From contig CBDAPQ010000005.1 of NCBI GenBank assembly GCA_965198485.1, forward strand, positions 3,534,001 through 3,598,000: a stretch of DNA of 64,000 nucleotides, read 5' to 3'. The first letter of the stretch is position 1, and each line of letters opens with the position of its first letter. Position numbers and translations under genes: made by a program. Origin of the DNA: RH-AL1 sp965198485. Lineage in GTDB: Bacteria; Pseudomonadota; Alphaproteobacteria; Rhizobiales; Beijerinckiaceae. Positions 63,008 through 64,000 of this stretch are shown here, one piece after another. The notes below the pieces were generated by a model, which saw nothing but the letters and a program-made list of their open reading frames with translations, was not told where the DNA came from and searched no databases.

Positions 63008-64000
63008 CTACACCCAGGCGCGGTGCTTCCAGTCGACGAGGTAGCGGTCGGGCTCGGCGGCGAGCGCGCCGAGCCCGGCGAGTACGGCGTCGCCGGTGGT
63101 GATGATGCGGGTCGGCACCTTGCGCAACAGCTCGCCAAACGGCGATTTGTCCTCGAAGCGGGCGCGGAAGCCGGCGGGGTCGAGCAGATCGACGAGGCGG
63201 GGCAAGACGCCGCCGGAGAAGGTGACGCCGCCCGTCGCCAGGAAGGCTATGGTCATGTCTCCGGCGAAGCGCGCGGCGAGGCGCCAGAACAGCCGCACCG
63301 TGTCGGCGTCCTCGCTATAGTGGTCGGCCTTGGCTCGTTCCACGAGCACCTTCTCGTCGTAGGCCGGCGCTACCAGCCCGCGCGCGGTGAAGCGCGCCCT
63401 GTGCAGGCGCAGCAGGCCGGGTCCGGAGAACACCGTCTCGGCGGAGATGCGGCCGTGCGGCATCATTGGGATGTGCGGCCAGATCGCACCCTCCTCGGCG
63501 CCGACCGGCCCGAAATCGACGTGCCCGGCCTCGCTGGCCAGGGCGAAGTGTCGGCCATTGACCTCGATCAGCGCCGAAGCCCCGAGCCCGGTGCCGGGCC
63601 CCAGCACCAGCTGCGACCCGCCGAGCGTGTTGTGGACATCGCCGATCTGGCGCACCCACTCCGCCCGGACCGTCGGCAGGGCGAGGGCCTGGGCCTCGAA
63701 GTCGTTGAGGATGAGACCCTGCTCGAGGTGCGCGGCGTAGGCCACCTTGGTGCCGTCGATGAACCAGCGAGCGTTGGTCATGTGCACCGTGCGGCCCTCG
63801 ACCGGCCCGGCGGCGGCGGCGATCACCGAGCGTGGCCGCGCCGGAAGGTGCTGCACGGTGTCGGCGATCGCCGCTTCAAGGCTGGAATAATCGCGCGTGG
63901 CGAGGTGCTGCGCGTCGGTCGGGTCGGCACCGGGTTCGGCGACGAGCGCGAAACGCGCGTTGGTGCCGCCGATGTCGCCGACGAGGAGGGGAAACGGGAA
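63008..64000 (-). CDS. glk: Glucokinase, 5' end outside the window
   Basis: At least 331 residues of ROK-unrelated bacterial glucokinase (Pfam Glucokinase). ATP motif VGDIGGTNARFALV near the start, catalytic LILNDFEAQA, LGPGTGLGASALIE and GGVTFSGGVLPRL are present. It phosphorylates glucose with ATP. Only the first few codons lie beyond position 64000. It ends convergently with the GST gene. Confidence 0.93.
   Translation of the reverse strand, partial: FPFPLLVGDIGGTNARFALVAEPGADPTDAQHLATRDYSSLEAAIADTVQHLPARPRSVIAAAAGPVEGRTVHMTNARWFIDGTKVAYAAHLEQGLILNDFEAQALALPTVRAEWVRQIGDVHNTLGGSQLVLGPGTGLGASALIEVNGRHFALASEAGHVDFGPVGAEEGAIWPHIPMMPHGRISAETVFSGPGLLRLHRARFTARGLVAPAYDEKVLVERAKADHYSEDADTVRLFWRLAARFAGDMTIAFLATGGVTFSGGVLPRLVDLLDPAGFRARFEDKSPFGELLRKVPTRIITTGDAVLAGLGALAAEPDRYLVDWKHRAWV

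Overview
The window reads as a chromosomal segment of a GC-rich alphaproteobacterium of the order Hyphomicrobiales (Rhizobiales), most likely a Beijerinckiaceae/Methylobacterium-type methylotroph with anoxygenic photosynthesis genes. The evidence is gene content: a pqqABCDE operon, a lanthanide-type methanol dehydrogenase cluster (xoxF-xoxG-xoxJ), and much of an aerobic-type photosynthesis gene cluster with pufC, bchXYZ and spheroidene-pathway crt genes. Family placement is inference; no rRNA or tRNA is present.

Layout. 1-8.2 kb: an accessory edge with a truncated Phd/YefM antitoxin, an orphan exported protein, a CDF zinc-type transporter, a MATE pump, a DUF937 protein, two similar small Cys proteins and a histidine kinase/response regulator pair that ends just before pqqA. 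8.4-12.8 kb: pqqA-pqqB-pqqC-pqqD-pqqE followed by two exported proteins coupled to it by 4-nt overlaps. 12.9-19.3 kb (minus strand): a five-gene operon with a ferric-type ABC importer (binding protein, fused permease, ATPase), an exported beta-propeller protein and a Tat-exported DyP/EfeB-type haem peroxidase. 19.3-21.2 kb: a decayed IS630 transposase, a NiCoT metal permease and another decayed gene. 21.2-27.8 kb (minus): a TauABC-like transporter, then xoxF, xoxG and xoxJ.

28-51.3 kb holds the photosynthesis region. On the minus strand crtE-crtF-bchC-bchX-bchY-bchZ-pufQ-pufB-pufA-pufL-pufM-pufC forms the classical superoperon; bchI-bchD-(alpha/beta hydrolase)-bchO and crtI-crtB lie upstream, with crtD-crtC on the plus strand. 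Three TGT-N12-ACA palindromes (PpsR/CrtJ type) sit exactly at bchC, the crtE/crtD divergence and crtI. Haem oxygenase (biliverdin) lies at the pufC end. bchFNBHLM and acsF are not here, so a second cluster must exist elsewhere if the pathway is complete. 51.4-64 kb is housekeeping: DUF465, purE-purK, PdeM nuclease, pyruvate carboxylase, a fatty acid hydroxylase-like enzyme, an IalB-like protein, a degenerate adenylating-enzyme-like protein, a glutathione S-transferase and a truncated glucokinase.

How it fits together: PQQ made by pqqA-E is the cofactor of XoxF, which passes electrons to the cytochrome XoxG; two binding-protein transporters flank this methanol-oxidation set and may supply metal. 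The photosynthetic reaction centre would supplement energy. The most unusual observation is that bchD, needed for Mg-chelatase, is read only by changing frame three times and carries a dispersed palindromic repeat inside its coding sequence, while almost all neighbouring genes are intact.
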